Positions 11,550 through 23,002 of a DNA stretch of 64,000 nucleotides are shown here, piece after piece; the stretch's first letter is position 1; the number at the start of each line of letters is the position of its first letter. The DNA comes from Alitta virens. Lineage: Eukaryota > Annelida > Polychaeta > Phyllodocida > Nereididae. The DNA lies in the NCBI GenBank assembly GCA_932294295.1, contig OW028573.1:63713829-63777828 (forward strand), given 5' to 3'. Below the pieces are notes generated by a model. The model had not been told where the DNA came from. It searched no databases and saw only the letters and a program-made list of their open reading frames with translations. Position numbers and translations under genes: made by a program.

Positions 11550-11776
11550 TATAAATAGAGGTTGCTTACTTTATGTATGTGGGTAAAGAGCCAGACTACA
11601 TGTGATGGTTTGCACTAATTGACCCAAGACATGCTGCCGGGCCTTGGCATGTAGGTGCTGCTGCAGCAGGGCAGGGAGGCGGGTCCTTTGTGTGGCGGGA
11701 CGGGGGAGGGGGTGTGACTCATGATGTATCAGCATCCTAACTGAGATGAGGATGCAAGGAGGTTAGCAACAAGCAG
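11550..11776 (+). promoter_or_regulatory. TATA-box promoter with a donor-ended leader exon (candidate)
   Basis: A canonical TATAAATAG is at 11550-11558, followed by aggttgc. About 220 bp downstream is a strong donor aagcag|gtaaga at 11777. The intervening sequence is G-rich, has an AP-1-type tgactca near 11716, and carries stops in all frames, so it would be a non-coding leader. The partner exon is not identified. Confidence 0.3.
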
Positions 11777-11779
11777 GTA

Positions 11780-13224
11780 AGATAAAAATAACAAATCGTA
11801 TTTAAGCAATGTATTTTAATAGACTATTTTAACTGTATGGCGATATGCATATGTGTAGTAGTGATGCTCTGGCCTCCCTGCTGCAGCAGCAGCCTCTGAT
11901 GTAGCACGAGCGTAGCATCACTAATCCTTCCATTGTTCTTGCTCCGTAGCAAGCATTGATGGCAAAGCATGTTTATCACATGTTCATGGTGTTATATTCA
12001 CATGTTTTTGTTATAGATTATTTGATGTATACATTATCAATTCACTGGGTGATTTTGGTTGTAAAATAGCAATTAGGGGTTGTAATAGAGAGTAATGAAA
12101 TGCTACAAGCAACAGTATATTAGCATGGGAGCATGCAGGAGTGTGCAGGAATGCAGCAGTGTGCAATGGCTGTATTGGCCCTGGGCCTTATTGGCTTATC
12201 ATTGCAACGCCCAGCTTGCTCCAGCCAAACAAAGGATGGCCCAGGATTAGTGAAATTGGGCTTAAATTGAGTCTTCTCGTTGAAAATAACTGCACATAAC
12301 GTGTTCATACTATTTGCAATTTAAACCATGTTTAAACATCGCTTGAAACAATATCGTTAATTACGAAGTTACAGCATTGATTTAAGTAAAAAAAAAAAAT
12401 TCTTCTTCTTCTTTCCATTATGAATATTTGTAATTTGAGGAGCTTCAGGTCTTTTCAAGTTAAAGAAATAAGACTGCATAACTCTTCATGCATGCCCATT
12501 AATTTGTACACAGGCAATACTTATTTGCCTGTTCGCGTAGTAGCTACAGAACAAAGGCTACGGAAATATAATTTATATAGTTCGGTCTAATAGGCTTAAA
12601 ATTATGTTAAAAAAGCTTATTTTATTGAGGTTAATTTACGTATCAGCTAAACAAATAAACAAAAAGGAAGTACTGAAATAAATAATAATCAGACTAGGAA
12701 GGTAATTATTGATACTGATATATTGATACATTTGCCAATATATATTATGACAATTATATCAATATCTACTAATTTACGAATGCACCGAGCAGATTTTGCA
12801 AGTTTACAATTTCCTATTTCACTGATTATTCTGTTTAAAGATCCGTTTGGATCTTGATATTAACCTGGATAACAGTATTGTTTTATTAATTGTTATTTGT
12901 TGCTTAATTTAGAAGTAGATAAATAGATTAAAAACTAACGCCCACGCAACTTTGTGCAATGAATCCCATGTTTCATAATAATTGTCTGAAATTGCGATTT
13001 AGGTGATTAAAATCACTATAGATGGCGCGAGCGGTCGACTAGTCGACAGGTAATCTCAACATAGATTAAGATAACGTTACTTTAGAAATGTAATTGTGTT
13101 GGCTAAATAGTGGTATTTAAGTATTCTCAGAGGTATTAGGCGAAGTTATGGGCCTTGTTTGCTGCGAAAGAGTGGGAGGGAAGGGGCCAATCCTCAATTT
13201 CCACAATAATATACATTGCAAGAC
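11780..13224. other. No gene seen
   Basis: AT-rich sequence without exon signals. It contains a 14-bp palindrome gtcgactagtcgac at 13034-13047. Just before it is a CTCF-like site, CACTATAGATGGCGCG, from 13014. Confidence 0.4.
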
Positions 13225-13525
13225 CACTGTGCTGTCACCTCAAAGCCCTGCGACCTAATTATGGCCATTCTTCGCTAGTTTACCTACCAAAATAATTGGT
13301 TTACCTATGTATTAGTAGCTGTTAGGCTGTGTGTCGACCTCAGAAACTCTTAAAAAATACGAGAGAAATAGAATTTTTTTTTTAGTTAAGGAAATTTCCC
13401 TGAATTACCTGCTTATCATAACAAGAATTGCGTAAACTCCCACATGAACATCTAAATATTCTGTAGTTTAATTTTTAGATCAGGAGAAATTTAGATGAGT
13501 AAACGAGCAAAACATGTACATATAA
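13225..13525 (+). repeat. Interspersed repeat family, copy 1
   Basis: About 300 bp shared with 48,865-49,280 in the same orientation. Shared blocks include ctaattatggccattcttcg, agaacaagaattgcgtaaactc, cacatgaacatctaa and gatgagtaaacgagcaaaac; each differs by at most a few bases between copies. There is no open frame and no clear inverted ends. It is an unclassified non-coding repeat, possibly a SINE or a solo terminal fragment. Confidence 0.8.
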
Positions 13526-15149
13526 TCAATACAAAAAGTGTGAAAAAGTTCGAGACATCTCCCCTTGTGAGCAGGGCCTGTCCCCCCCCCCCCTTGAAAT
13601 TAGGCCCATGTCTTCAATAGTACAACATAACCTCATAAAAAGGGAAATATATTAATTATTGCAATTAATGTATCAATATTCCTTTCTTATCTCTAGATTT
13701 AGAATTTTGGAGCATTAAGATTTTAACGGATTTTTCTTTCTTTTTTCTTATTTGAATCAAAACTTTGCATTTGTTTTGCGCATTTTTGTATAGTTTATAG
13801 CACAGGCATTTGCCAATATATGACATTGCTCAGTGATGACACACTTATACTTGAACTAATACCAAGGCTACTGACTGCCTTAATTGGCTTCTCATCTCAA
13901 GAGCCCCCTATGTCATTTGCAACTGCCAATCAGAATGTAGCTGAATACATTAGGAAATGCCCTGAGCTTGATGGCAATTATTTTGCTAGTTTACCAGTTA
14001 GACTTAAATACAAACAAATTAGCTTAATAGCATATAGGCTGGCTTATGGCATTGAATGTCTAACAGTGAAATTGCATATCAATTTGTTTTGTTTGAATTG
14101 ATTACACTCAATTCTTAAACAAAGATTACTCAGTTAGGTCACTTAATTGGCTTGAAGCTGACAGCAGACTGTGCTTGGGAGATATTGGCCAATCAGGAAG
14201 GGCCATCATGTGTGTAGATGGTGAAATATGCAAATCTGGCATTAGAGATGAGAATTGAACATTTCCTAGCGTACAGGCAAGGAATTCCTTAGTGGTAAAT
14301 ACCAATAACTAATGGAAGTTATCACTTAGAATAAGAAGGAAAATTATTTTTGTGTATAATATAGCCATTTTTGATGTGTAATATGATATTATTGACTGAA
14401 ACTAGCCCCATCATTGAAGGCAGTTACGCAGGGGGAGTAAAAGCTGTTCTTGACAAAGTCAGTAGCCTTGGTCTTACAGTATACTAACTTGCTGCCATAA
14501 TGGCAAACGCCTGTGTTTATAGCATGTATAACCACCTTTAGTTCATTTTCATGTTGCCTTTACTATGTAGCTTTCTCTCTCTCTCTTGACAGTAGAAGAT
14601 AACATATTAGCATGTTTAAAGTTAGACCGATCCATCAGTCCCTACATGTAGATCTATGTAGTTTAAAGTGTATCAGACTTGTTTCCTAATTTTTTCCCAA
14701 GGTGTCGCTGTGGTATTCACAGGGAGTGAGAGACCTCTGGTGTTTAATATCAAGTACCCCTTGCGGATCTTGCATGACTTACTGTGATTGAGGTGCCCCC
14801 TAGTGTATTTATGATGAACTACAAAGATTGTTCATTTTTAGGTTTAAGATCTGATAGCTATTCTTTAGCTAATATGTTATGGTGGAATTCAACATAAATG
14901 GCCCACTTGTTTTTTTAGGGTATTGTATGCAAAGCAAATAGCAGGCCAAAAAGTTATATGTTTCCTTTTGCATACTTTTCATTTATAGTTAATTGAAGTT
15001 GGGCCTTGTCGTGCTGCAGGTGGGCATATATTTTGCAGAGTGGTGTATTTTAGGGGGAGGAGTATCTATTATTTATATGTAATAATCTGCCATTTTGGGA
15101 AATAAATGATAATCTGACACATTTCATGAATATAACCACTCTTTTGTAG
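13526..15149. other. No gene seen
   Basis: Contains a 12-C tract (13582-13593), a CT microsatellite near 14575, and a reverse-strand CTCF-like site (plus-strand ggtgccccctagtgt, 14792-14806). An open frame at 13820-14101 has no domain or codon signal. Confidence 0.4.
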
Positions 15150-15262
15150 CCGTGTGGAGGAGTGTGGCTCGCTTCAGGAAGATGATACAAATGCAAACAA
15201 GTTATTCCCATAAAGGGGAGGATTGGTCTAGTAAATCAAAGCAGACTAAGCAGTGGGAATGA
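15150..15262 (+). CDS. Candidate terminal coding exon, small basic protein
   Basis: After the acceptor ccactcttttgtag (ending 15149), one frame stays open for 36 codons to TGA 15260-15262. It reads VWRSVARFRKMIQMQ and then a Lys/Ser-rich end finishing KQWE. It starts in the phase left by the 11,282 exon. The first half would form a basic amphipathic helix. No relative is recognised. A 36-codon open stretch can arise by chance, so this stays tentative. Confidence 0.25.
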
Positions 15263-15510
15263 TAGTACTACTACAGAAATAGAGCAACAGCAGGTGCAAA
15301 CATGAAATATTTAGTTTGCTAAAATAGCAGATAAGTTTATGTAGCCACAGCAAGCTAATTTAACCAAATGTAGTGTACTAGCAGGCAATGTATAATTTGA
15401 AAAATTGAATTATACGTTTGAGTGCATAACTGATTGAGATATGTGAAATAGAAAATCACTCGGAACAACTGTTGATTGGTGGGAAAACGTTAGATCCCCA
15501 GATCCAGCAC

Positions 15511-16041
15511 TTTCCCGCCACTAGCGGCACCACTATCACATAACTGCTAGGAGCATGGTTACGCATACTCGTTAAGTCAATTATATCAGTTAGTAGTGCA
15601 ATTATATTTCCTTTTCAATTAATACATATTGCAAACAACAGCAATGTTTGCGCCACAACGCCAATTAAAAATAAAAAATCCCCAAATTTACCCATAGTCC
15701 TTATTTCAAAATGGCTGGCCGGACGTATCCCAGCATGCCTAATCAAACAAAACGGATAGGCTGGTTCTGGCCTAAGTTGGTCCCTTCCTCCGCACGAGTG
15801 CATAGTGTAGGAGACTGCGGTTCCAGTGCTAGTTCTGGCCTCGAGACAAGCTCATGGTTGACACAGGCGCGAGAACCAGTGAAAAACGGATTGCGTAAAG
15901 GCAAAAAATGTGGTTTGCGGATGGCGCGCGATCCGCGTTTTATACTCTGCCCCCGCCCAGTCTGGGCTCGCTATTAATTCCTGGATTGGGCTTGTCAGTG
16001 GTCTAAGTTACAGTGTAGGAGACTGCGGTTCCAGTGCTAGT
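15511..16041. promoter_or_regulatory. CpG-containing promoter-like patch with 30-bp direct repeat
   Basis: The patch begins with an E2F-type tttcccgcc (15511-15519) overlapping a CTCF-like ccgccactagcggcacc. A CpG-rich stretch follows, including gcggatggcgcgcgatccgcg near 15916. An exact 30-bp repeat (agtgtaggagactgcggttc followed by cagtgctagt) occurs at 15804-15833 and 16012-16041. Open frames from the ATG at 15711 are repeat-bearing and look non-coding. No donor convincingly marks a first exon. Confidence 0.35.
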
Positions 16042-19000
16042 CAGTGGTCCCTCTTAACAAATAAATATGTCACTAAAAGTGTGCACTTGACTATGAATGG
16101 AAATAAATGAAGATGAAATAGATACACTCCATCAGAAATTTCCAGTTTGAAACTTTTTTTTTATTTGACATTTATTTATTGATAACATCCATGACAAGAA
16201 GTCGATTAACAGATGTGAAATATTGTAACAGATTCAGTGTATTGGATTTTTAGCTAATATTGCATGCTGTTTCGCTGATCAATTATTTCCTTGAAATTGT
16301 TCATCCATCTGTGTTGTTTGTGCCAATTCTTAGGCCATTTCATTGGTTAAGTATTTACAATGATAGTTTTCTGTGTACATTGAAACTACTTTTTAAGGAA
16401 AACTAGCCTAATTATTCATAAAATGTTTTATTGAAAAGTTCCCAGTAATCTGTGCTTTGAGTGAATAGTTTGTTACGGTTCCAGTTGAAGTTTAAGCCAG
16501 GTCTAAGTGCGTAAACATTGATTGTTCAAGGGGAATTAATAATTTTCTGGGTGGGGCAAGAAAACACTCACTTGGAAGTAAACAGTGCAGTGGTGTTCCA
16601 TATTAGTTCTCACTCAATCCGCGAGGGGGCGTAGGTCTTACAGGAGTTGTTTTATTCTGTTAGGAAGTGGCGCCGCTTAGTGGAAGCGAAGTTCTAAACC
16701 TTTTGCTTTGGTGTGCATTTAGAACGTCGAATATGAATTGAGTTTGCAACGAAAAAGTGATATTAGACAATATTTTACTTAATACGCACTGATGCCTGGT
16801 GCAGTAGATTGAATATTCCATTTCAAAAAATGTCAGTCCAATATTTCTGAATCAGTGAATGGTAAGGAATCTGTTGATTTATGTTTTATGTGTTGGAACT
16901 TTTTTTTTCCGAAGTTTGTGTTTCAATCATTTGCATTTTTGTGCCCACGGCTAGTACAGGAATGCACGTATGAATGTAATGTGCAGGCACATTAGGCCTA
17001 TTCCAATGACTGGCTAGAGTGTTAAATATATTTTTGGTGCTGACGGAAGACCCCTGTGTCTGGCATCATCACCGTTTCCTGGGTGACACCAAAAAAGGGG
17101 GAACTGTGTGAGAAGGTGCAAAGAAAATACGAGGTAACTGGAGCATGGGGCTATGCGGGGGTCTTTTTGGCTGATTATAGCCTAGCTGGTTTCTTAGTAG
17201 CCTACCTGTAATAATAATTACTTGGACTCTTTGCATTGGGGGTGATTTTTTGAGAGTGCAGTAATTTGGCTGGCGGTAGTTCTCTTTAAGAAAACCACAT
17301 CCCGGGCCCCTAGGAGTATTTGGTACTTTTAACCCCGAGGGTGACACTGGGGGACAATTCACCCCCATCACCCCTAGATTAGTTGCACAACTCTGAAGAG
17401 CTCTTTTATGGGAACTTTTACCTGGCAACAAGGTCACACCTACTTTTTCCCCCCTTAAGAAGGATGAAGTCTTCTGAATTTTTCTTCACCTAGTCTTTTT
17501 ACATCCATGCTTTTTACTTCATTCCAAATCCCTCATGGCACAGATGAAATATTTACTGCTTTTTTTTTTACCCTATTTGGACCAGATGTGTCATCCTGAG
17601 ATCTACTACTTCCATGTGACAGACATAAGTACAGTCAGAAGTCTCAGTACACAATTGGAAATTCACGATTTTTTTTGCACTGTGAATTAAGACTATGCAC
17701 TTGAAATTTGGTGTTGGATTTTAGAAGTATCAAAATAACAAGTACAGGTGGCGAAAAAGTTTTGCAAAAAGTTGAACTCTTCGGTGTTTAAAACGGAGAC
17801 GAAGTCGATGGACTGAGAAAATTAGTGTCCAATAAAATTTGATCCGACTAAGTGGCGAGACGCAGTTTTAAATTTGGCAGATTTTCTTGGTGGTTTTTAA
17901 CTTATGCACCATGAAATGTACGTGTTTTGCTTTTGATCGTTTATGGGAAAATGCAATGAGCAAACTTAAGTTTTGCAATTAATGATTATGTTATGAAACT
18001 TCGCCATTCAGATTCACCTGGATTTATCACGAGTATTATTTTGGCCCTTTTATAAATACACATTACGTGTCTATCATTAATGTATATATAATAACTATTG
18101 TTAATTGACACATGCTTGTCAGAATTGCGAGGGTGTTTTGATAGCAAAAATGTTTTAAGGTTAGGTTCCATTTCAGAAAAAAAAGAAAATAATTGGTAAC
18201 AAAAATCAAAAGGCAGTTACTTACTGCACAGTGCACAATATATAAGCCCTTGTAGGGTGATATCTGTCCAGCCACTTACTTTCAATCAACGAGGGCCTGT
18301 TTGAAGACAAGAGGGGTGAGGTCCTTGGGGGGAAGAAGGTATTTGGAATGAAGTTATCAGAGAAGGATCAGAGAAGCAAACTCGAAGCAAACTCGAACCA
18401 AACCAAACAAATAGTGTTCCAATCAGTGCATTCAATAATTGGGCTGATGCAACACCCACTGAGATACATTAACCCCTGTCACATGTTGCCCTTTGTAACT
18501 TGGTCTGCCCCCAGCTTAGAGACCCTAAAGGGTTTGTTCTCTACCACCCAGATGTAGGCCTATTGTCCCTTGATTATTTTGTCTTTGTAACATGACCAAG
18601 ATAGATGATGTGATCTTGTTTGCAGACCACACTGAGGATTTGGTGGTGTACCTTGCAAAATCCAGAGATGGGTATATGACGTGCAGTTTGTTGTATGTTA
18701 CTGTATGTTCAACATATTTACCAGAACCATAGCTTAAAGGCCTCTTGGTAATAAAGACCGGTATTTGTTACACGTAAAGAATGTTTAAAACTATATATTT
18801 AGCATGTTCATTAACCCAATTAATGACTTTATCTCACTTTTAAAGTCACTTTTATGGAGGTTTTATAGTATATGTGTAATTCAAATTGCATTCGTGATTT
18901 AGTGAATTTTGTGATTAAAATGAATTGATTAGTTTGCATTGAAGAAGCAACATTACTCATCAATGAAAGATGATTCTACAAATACATCCCTGTAACTGTG

Positions 19001-22000
19001 TCATACACATTTTCTCACTTCTGATGGTGTTAGTCATTAGTTAGTCATTCTATTTTGTTCTGTATTTTTGTTCTGTGCCTCAGCATCAATCTGAAGTGAA
19101 GGTACGCCCTGATCAGCCGTCCCGGTTTGTGCTGCTCCCTGGCGGGCGCCCTTCACATTACAATATTTTTTATTTTGAAGTCTCGGTTCAACGGCTGGAC
19201 TTTTGGGTCATTAAATTAGTATTTTCCCTGTATTTTGACTTGTGTAAAGTATCTATGCATGAGTTTTTTTTTTCCAAAAATATAAATTCAGCTATTTTAA
19301 TAGAAAAAACTGCATTCGATTATAAGTGTAAGTGGGACTTGTAGTATGGAGGCAAGAGTAATGTCTCCATGCTTGTAGTTACAGATCTTAGAAATGAACT
19401 TTTTAACCTCTGGTGTTGGCATTATTTTAGCTGGATGTATCAATCATTCTGTTGCTAATAAAACATCAAAGTTTCTTGTGTGTGTAACCTTTTGACTTCG
19501 CTCACTAATGAAGCAGTTGGGACCGGGGCCTTAATGAGAACTTGCTTTTGCCCCCACTGAACTGGAACAGTTTCTTGGGTAACTGCTATAGGGGGGGGGG
19601 GGGGGAAACAGCCGGGGGGGGGGGGGTTAGGGGGTAAAGGGGACTTCGAGGAAAATGAATGGGGTTCTAGGGAATCTTATTAGGGTGACAGGCAACCAGT
19701 CATGCGTGACCCCTTATATTGCTGCTGCTGCATGTCCTCTGCTAAGCTGTAATTTTTAACATCAAAGGGGGGAGGGGGGAGGGCTAATCTAGCTGGCAGC
19801 TGCACAGGCGACCGCCTAGCCAAGTACTATTCAAATGTGATAACTGCCCCCCCCCCTCCCCCCGTTTATTTTAGTGGAGGGCCAGGTGCCCCTGCCCCCG
19901 CATTAATGGTCGCCAGGAAATTTGAACTTATTACAACCCAAGCCAACTGCAGCCCCCCTCTCTCAATTCTGCACCCAGGGCGTGTAATTTGCTCCCCCCA
20001 ATATTTTGTTGTATTTGCTCCAAGCAATGCTCCCCCCTAAACTTGTCATAGCAAATATGCATTATGATTACAGCAAAGAAATTTAATTATACTGCCGTTT
20101 GTCAAACATGCCTCGTCACTAATAAACCTATCTAATGTTTGGGTGTGAAAAATAGAGTGAAAACTTCTAAAACTTTACCAAATGCACTTAGTAAATACTT
20201 TTGTAATTCGATTTTATTGAGGAAATTAGACAAAACACAATTTAACTCAAACTGTGACAGGTGAAATTAAATCCATTATTACAACAATTAATCAATGTAG
20301 TATCTTTTTGTGTGACATTATAATGATGACATTTTGTGATGGTTGCATGTATATGCGTGCATGAATAAATGGCAATGGTGGCCCCCATTTAAAAGACTGT
20401 AAATGAGAACAGATGTTGAATCAATGGTTTTTTTGGGCCCTTGAGCAATCATTCATTGAGGGATAGGTTAACGATGGTTGGGAGATGGCCTTCATTCCCT
20501 TCATCATGCCCTCTGCATCAGCAGCAGCAGCAGCAATTGTATTGCCACGAAGGGACAGTCTCATCCGATGATTATGACATGGACCCTGAGCTGCAAATGG
20601 ATGTTTTGGCAGTGGTTCAAAGTCCGCCAGTTGCACGAAAGTCTTGCCTTTTCTCTGCAAAAAAAAAAGATAACCGCTGCAATGGAATATTGATTACACC
20701 CCTGCCTCGGTCTTTTTCTCTCTTTTTCTCTTTATTCAATGGGTCACTTTGGACAATTACTAATATGCTGCAAGGCTCACAAGGTGCATGTGCTCCAACC
20801 CCCTCACCCTCCACTTTGACCAATGACATGTGACTAATTACCTCTCATGCATATTTAATCCGCCTACGAGATATCAATTAAGGATAATTAATCTTAGTAA
20901 TGTTAATTATAGACTTTAAAAGAAGCGTGCTCCTTGTATGAAACTAAAACCTTGCAATCTTTTTGAGCGATCAATATTTGTTGCTGATCGAAGGTCTGGC
21001 CAGATTGCAGCTAGCTTATGTCAGGCGCCATCAGTGATTTTTCCCAGACTCTCAAATGAATGTTAAACATGAACTGCCCAGCTTTGTGGAGCTGTACTAA
21101 AGGCTCACATAATACCAGAGTAATAATTTGAAGCAGGCAAGGAGGTGTATTTGGCTCTGTGTGTGATGAGTAACGGGGTGACTCATAGTTCCCCCCTTGT
21201 CCACAGTCATCAGTGTTTATACTCCTTTTCAACGTGTGATATAACTTCTTCATGTACATTACGAAAAAAGACATGTGCAGAGAAGGGAAAAAATGTTGCA
21301 TATAAAACACAGAAACTGGAGAGTGTTTTTGCACATGTAGTCTGTTTGTATGGAGAAGAAAAGAGAAAATAACACCCAAGACTGACAGATTGCTCAGCTT
21401 TTCCTGAGCTCTTCAAAAGCTATCTATCACCAGTTAATTCTATTTCTGCCTTTAACTGACCAATGTATTCTTGTGAATGTCAGAGACATCAAAGGTGTTC
21501 CCAGATCAGTTCATTTATTGCCTTGGTACCCCAGGATTGCCAGCTAATGCATGACCTTGAAGGGCAAATTGTGTGACCTTGGGGAGCATCCAATGCCCTT
21601 CATCATTGATTGCATAATTGACCCCCATCCGTCAATCATCTTGTTCACAATTGTAGGGAAAATCTTGGCAAGGGAAAGTTTTTATAGTTCATTTTATGGT
21701 GATAAATTTGAAGCTTATTCACTTGTCATTCTTGCTACATTGCTACATGTCATAATTATATTCATCCATGATAATTTGCAGTGCCAGCTTAACTTGACAT
21801 GATCGATTTTGTAATCCAAAGAGCTTTTTCACGGAAAGACCTTCACTTTTTGCTTGTAAAATACAGCATGTCGTATGAAATTACCATGTGAAATATTGTT
21901 TCCAAAGTTTATTGTAATTGATCTACATGATCACAGAGAGTATTTGTGTCTTGCGCAGGTGATAGGGCTCATTATAGGAGGGGGGGGGGGTGGATTCACA

Positions 22001-22612
22001 ATTAACCTAAGTATTGAGAATACAGGGATTTTAAGATTACTTCGCTGGTTGGTTACCAGGAATTGCCACAGTGCAATGAAGTTCCATAATATCAACCTGG
22101 GTATTAAGACCTTCAGTGATTCCAAAATGGTTGTCTTAATTGTGGGGTTCCAGTGTAGGATACATTGGTTGTTTAACTTGTAACATATGAGTTTAGGAAG
22201 TACAGACGCACTGGATTTGCTCAAACTCCCAACATGGGTAAGATGCCTGGAGATATGTGAAGTGCATGTTTGTGGCATGATGCATCCTGCCAGGTATCTG
22301 TGGAAATTGTTGCTGCTGGGTCAGGCTTGCTACTGCATATCAGTGGGGAGGGACATGTGGGTGAACTTGCTATCAAAACCTAGCCAAGATTTTGTTGCAT
22401 GTACAGCGGCTGTATCAGACAACTACATAGGCTGTAAGTGTAGAACTAGACTGTAGTGTGTGGTGTCCAAAGTGTATATATTGTGACTGACCTCTGTCCA
22501 TTCTAGGCCACCTTACCTGTCCGTGTTGTCCACGGCTTTAGGACCTCAGGGCCCATTTGTTTTTATTTACTGTAGGACCATTTGTTTGAGTTGTCGAGTA
22601 AGCTGACGACCG
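16042..22612. other. Exon-poor stretch
   Basis: No convincing gene. Noteworthy items are a CTCF-like CCGCGAGGGGGCGTAGG (16619-16635), G/C homopolymers (19591-19605, 19614-19626, 21980-21990), and a CAG run at 20519-20534. The CAG run sits in a 130-codon open frame on the + strand (20441-20833) with an acidic SSDDYDMDPELQ segment but no splice sites or recognisable domain. Confidence 0.4.
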
Positions 22613-22668
22613 CCTCGCCCCGCCCACTAGGTCAGGCATCTGTAGCCAAGGTCCTTAGCTATAAATAG
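22613..22668 (+). promoter_or_regulatory. GC-box plus TATA-box promoter (candidate)
   Basis: A GC-box, cctcgccccgccc (22613-22625), lies about 35 bp before a consensus TATAAATAG (22660-22668). This spacing suits a core promoter with a start near 22,690-22,700. An ATG follows at 22763. The arrangement is seen directly; activity is inferred. Confidence 0.4.
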
Positions 22669-22708
22669 CAGAGAGGGCCGGAAAGGTCTTGGAGGCTCGG
22701 GTGGGGTA

Positions 22709-22744
22709 CAGCAGCAGCAGAAGTAGCAGCAGCAGCAGCAGCAG
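22709..22744 (+). repeat. (CAG)n tract with one interruption
   Basis: CAG triplets interrupted by aagtag. Similar CAG runs recur in the window at 20519, 31658, 57228 and 61840, and as CTG at 46438. Confidence 0.85.
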
Positions 22745-22762
22745 AGTAGGGCATCCAGGAAT

Positions 22763-23002
22763 ATGTCATGTGTCACCCCAATGTTTATGTGGAGCCAGGA
22801 AGAGATGGGTGAAAAACTCTTCCTTGCTCACAAAAAAAGACCGGGCCAGAGAACACTTCACCGAGTAGATCTGGAACACTATCAGTCAGAGAAAGAACGT
22901 AAATCAGCCATAAAAACCCTCCACCATGATACTATCACTTTACTCATTCATTCAAGCTTGATTTGTGAGTCTGCCAAGCCCATATTATTCCCTGTTGTTT
23001 AG
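22763..23002 (+). CDS. 79-residue open frame downstream of a TATA promoter
   Basis: It begins MSCVTPMFMWSQEEMGEK and is followed by a basic, polar middle (HKKRPGQRTLHRVDLEHYQ) and a hydrophobic end. A CAG repeat (22709-22744) precedes the ATG and would lie in the leader. No domain is recognised. A possible internal donor (agaaagaac|gtaaat near 22899) would make it a first exon instead of a complete gene. It is reported because of the promoter, not because the protein is recognised. Confidence 0.25.
   Translation: MSCVTPMFMWSQEEMGEKLFLAHKKRPGQRTLHRVDLEHYQSEKERKSAIKTLHHDTITLLIHSSLICESAKPILFPVV

Noticed and set aside
18592..18732. 46-codon + frame with DDVILFADHTEDL, reminiscent of a reverse-transcriptase YADD region
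   Set aside because: Too short, without neighbouring RT blocks in any frame.
19094..19111. 18-nt microexon after an excellent acceptor (ttttgttctgtgcctcag) ending in aag|gtacgc
   Set aside because: Phase would suit the 33,729 exon, but six codons and a single weak donor are not enough to call it.
20441..20833. 130-codon + frame with polyglutamine and an acidic patch
   Set aside because: Low-complexity driven, no splice sites or homologue recognised.
22513..22556. - strand ATG reading MGPEVLKPWTTRT before a gtaagg donor, divergent from the 22.66-kb TATA box
   Set aside because: Thirteen codons without a partner exon or promoter on that strand.
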